From: an uncultured Pseudomonadota bacterium
GTDB taxonomy: Bacteria; Pseudomonadota; Gammaproteobacteria; Burkholderiales; Burkholderiaceae
DNA length: 22,846 nucleotides
Direction: 5' to 3'
Assembly (NCBI GenBank): GCA_946480245.1
Contig: CAMLIZ010000064.1
Span: forward strand, 1-22,846
The notes beneath the pieces were generated by a model. That model was not told the DNA's origin, did no database searches, and worked only from the letters and a program-made list of their open reading frames with translations. Below are positions 22,114-22,846 of the stretch, in pieces (the first letter of the stretch is position 1; the number at the start of each line of letters is the position of its first letter). The translations under genes were made by a program, and so were the position numbers.

Positions 22114-22846
22114 TCACGCAGGCGCCAGCGCCGTGCGGCGAACGCGCTGCACGTTGAACGCGCTCGCGATCAGCACCGCCTGCACGCCCGCGATCGCCAT
22201 CCACAGCAGCGCCGGACGGTGCAGGTCCATCAGCGTGCCGTACAGCAGCGGCGCGATCGCCTGCCCGATGTCCAGGCCCGAATACACCACACCGTAGACG
22301 CGGCCCGTCGCGTTCTCCGGCGACGCGCGCTTGACGATCAGGTCGCGCGACGGACCGGCAAGCCCGGAGAACAGCCCCATGGCACCGAACAGCACCGGCA
22401 CTGCAGCAGCCGGCAAGTGCGCCAACGCCATCGTCACCGCAATGGTGGCCGCCACGCCAAAGCCGACGCCCACGATGCGCTCGCAGCGCGACGGGTCCTT
22501 CACCAGGAAGCCGCCCACCACCATGCCCGTCGCGGCACACACCATGTAGATCGTGAGGCACATCGCCGACACGCCCTTGGCCACGTCGTGCAGCTGACGC
22601 GCCGCCTCCGGCGCGAAGCTCTGCACGCCGCTGAGCGCCATGGCATAGAAGAAGAAGAAGCCGAAGCACATCCACACCGCCGGGATGCGCAGGAAAGCGA
22701 GGCTGTGCTCGCCGGCATGAGCGGTGCCGTGCGCGGGCGCCGGCAGCGGCGGCAAGGCGAGGCGCCGGCGGTTGAACCACATGATCAGCAGCACGCTGAA
22801 AGCCAGTGCCGCGGCGCACAGCAGAGCCACACGCCAGGTGAAGGCC
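22114..22846 (-). CDS. MFS transporter, C-terminal part (partial)
   Basis: 243 residues are visible; the frame is open to the right edge, so the start lies outside. About seven hydrophobic segments are seen, including AALAFSVLLIMWF, VWMCFGFFFFYAMALSGVQSFAPEA, MCLTIYMVCAATGMVVGGFL and ALLWMAIAGVQAVLIASAF. The motif GPSRDLIVKRASPENATGRVYGVVYSGLDIGQAIAPLLYGTLMD resembles the second-half loop of sugar- or acid-permease MFS proteins. It is an inner-membrane transporter; the substrate is not evident. It lies just upstream of the thiamine-diphosphate enzyme on the same strand, so the transporter may import that enzyme's substrate. Confidence 0.88.
   Translation of the reverse strand, partial: AFTWRVALLCAAALAFSVLLIMWFNRRRLALPPLPAPAHGTAHAGEHSLAFLRIPAVWMCFGFFFFYAMALSGVQSFAPEAARQLHDVAKGVSAMCLTIYMVCAATGMVVGGFLVKDPSRCERIVGVGFGVAATIAVTMALAHLPAAAVPVLFGAMGLFSGLAGPSRDLIVKRASPENATGRVYGVVYSGLDIGQAIAPLLYGTLMDLHRPALLWMAIAGVQAVLIASAFNVQRVRRTALAPA

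Overview
The window is GC-rich chromosomal DNA with dense, short-spaced genes. Protein signatures (CysB-type LysR regulator behind lptFG, pepA-holC cluster, ACAD10/11-like kinase and dehydrogenase pair, class II aldolase, LivK-type binding protein) suggest a beta-proteobacterium of the order Burkholderiales, probably near the Comamonadaceae or the Rubrivivax/Leptothrix group. That placement comes from reading proteins by eye; no database search was run. There are 22 protein genes (two cut by the window edges) and two tRNA genes. I see no IS element, CRISPR array, prophage or plasmid function. The longest gene-free stretch is about 180 bp.

Left part (1-7332). The start of a livK-like periplasmic binding protein leaves the window on the minus strand. 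Next come pepA, holC and a small unknown gene, an operon on the minus strand. Divergent from pepA runs lptF-lptG-cbiX-cysB-ybdL. These encode the two permeases of the lipopolysaccharide exporter, a small sirohydrochlorin chelatase, a CysB-family regulator and a methionine-type aminotransferase. The last three junctions are 4-bp ATGA overlaps, so a sulfur-metabolism module is translationally coupled to an outer-membrane biogenesis operon.

Middle (7346-13873). A FimV-C-terminus-like membrane protein (minus) is followed by a PaaG-like crotonase (plus), whose stop overlaps that of a class II aldolase-family gene (minus). Divergent from the aldolase gene is a Crp/Fnr-type regulator. It is followed by an aminoglycoside-phosphotransferase-fold kinase and an acyl-CoA dehydrogenase with the ADGPDEVH motif. 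This pair looks like a split version of ACAD10/11 and the LvaA/LvaC proteins, which remove the 4-hydroxyl of 4-hydroxyacyl-CoAs through a phosphorylated intermediate. A 237-residue unknown protein closes the block.

Right part (13932-22846). A Nu-type glutathione transferase precedes tRNA-Arg(TCT). A hybrid PAS-PAS-histidine kinase-receiver gene sits exactly between the 3' ends of tRNA-Arg and the oppositely oriented tRNA-Pro(TGG). The tRNA-Pro gene overlaps the stop codon of a small membrane-associated protein gene that follows rraA and an Lrp-type regulator gene (all minus). Divergent from the lrp-like gene are an EamA exporter and a secreted metallo-beta-lactamase-fold hydrolase. The hydrolase gene abuts, tail to tail, a thiamine-diphosphate enzyme of the acetolactate synthase family, which lies behind a partial MFS transporter.

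The region is mostly ordinary core and peripheral metabolism. I see no clearly new multi-gene system. The points most worth a second look are the kinase plus dehydrogenase pair, the hybrid kinase wedged between two tRNA 3' ends, the CDS/tRNA-Pro overlap with a possible internal promoter, and the LPS-export/sulfur operon.
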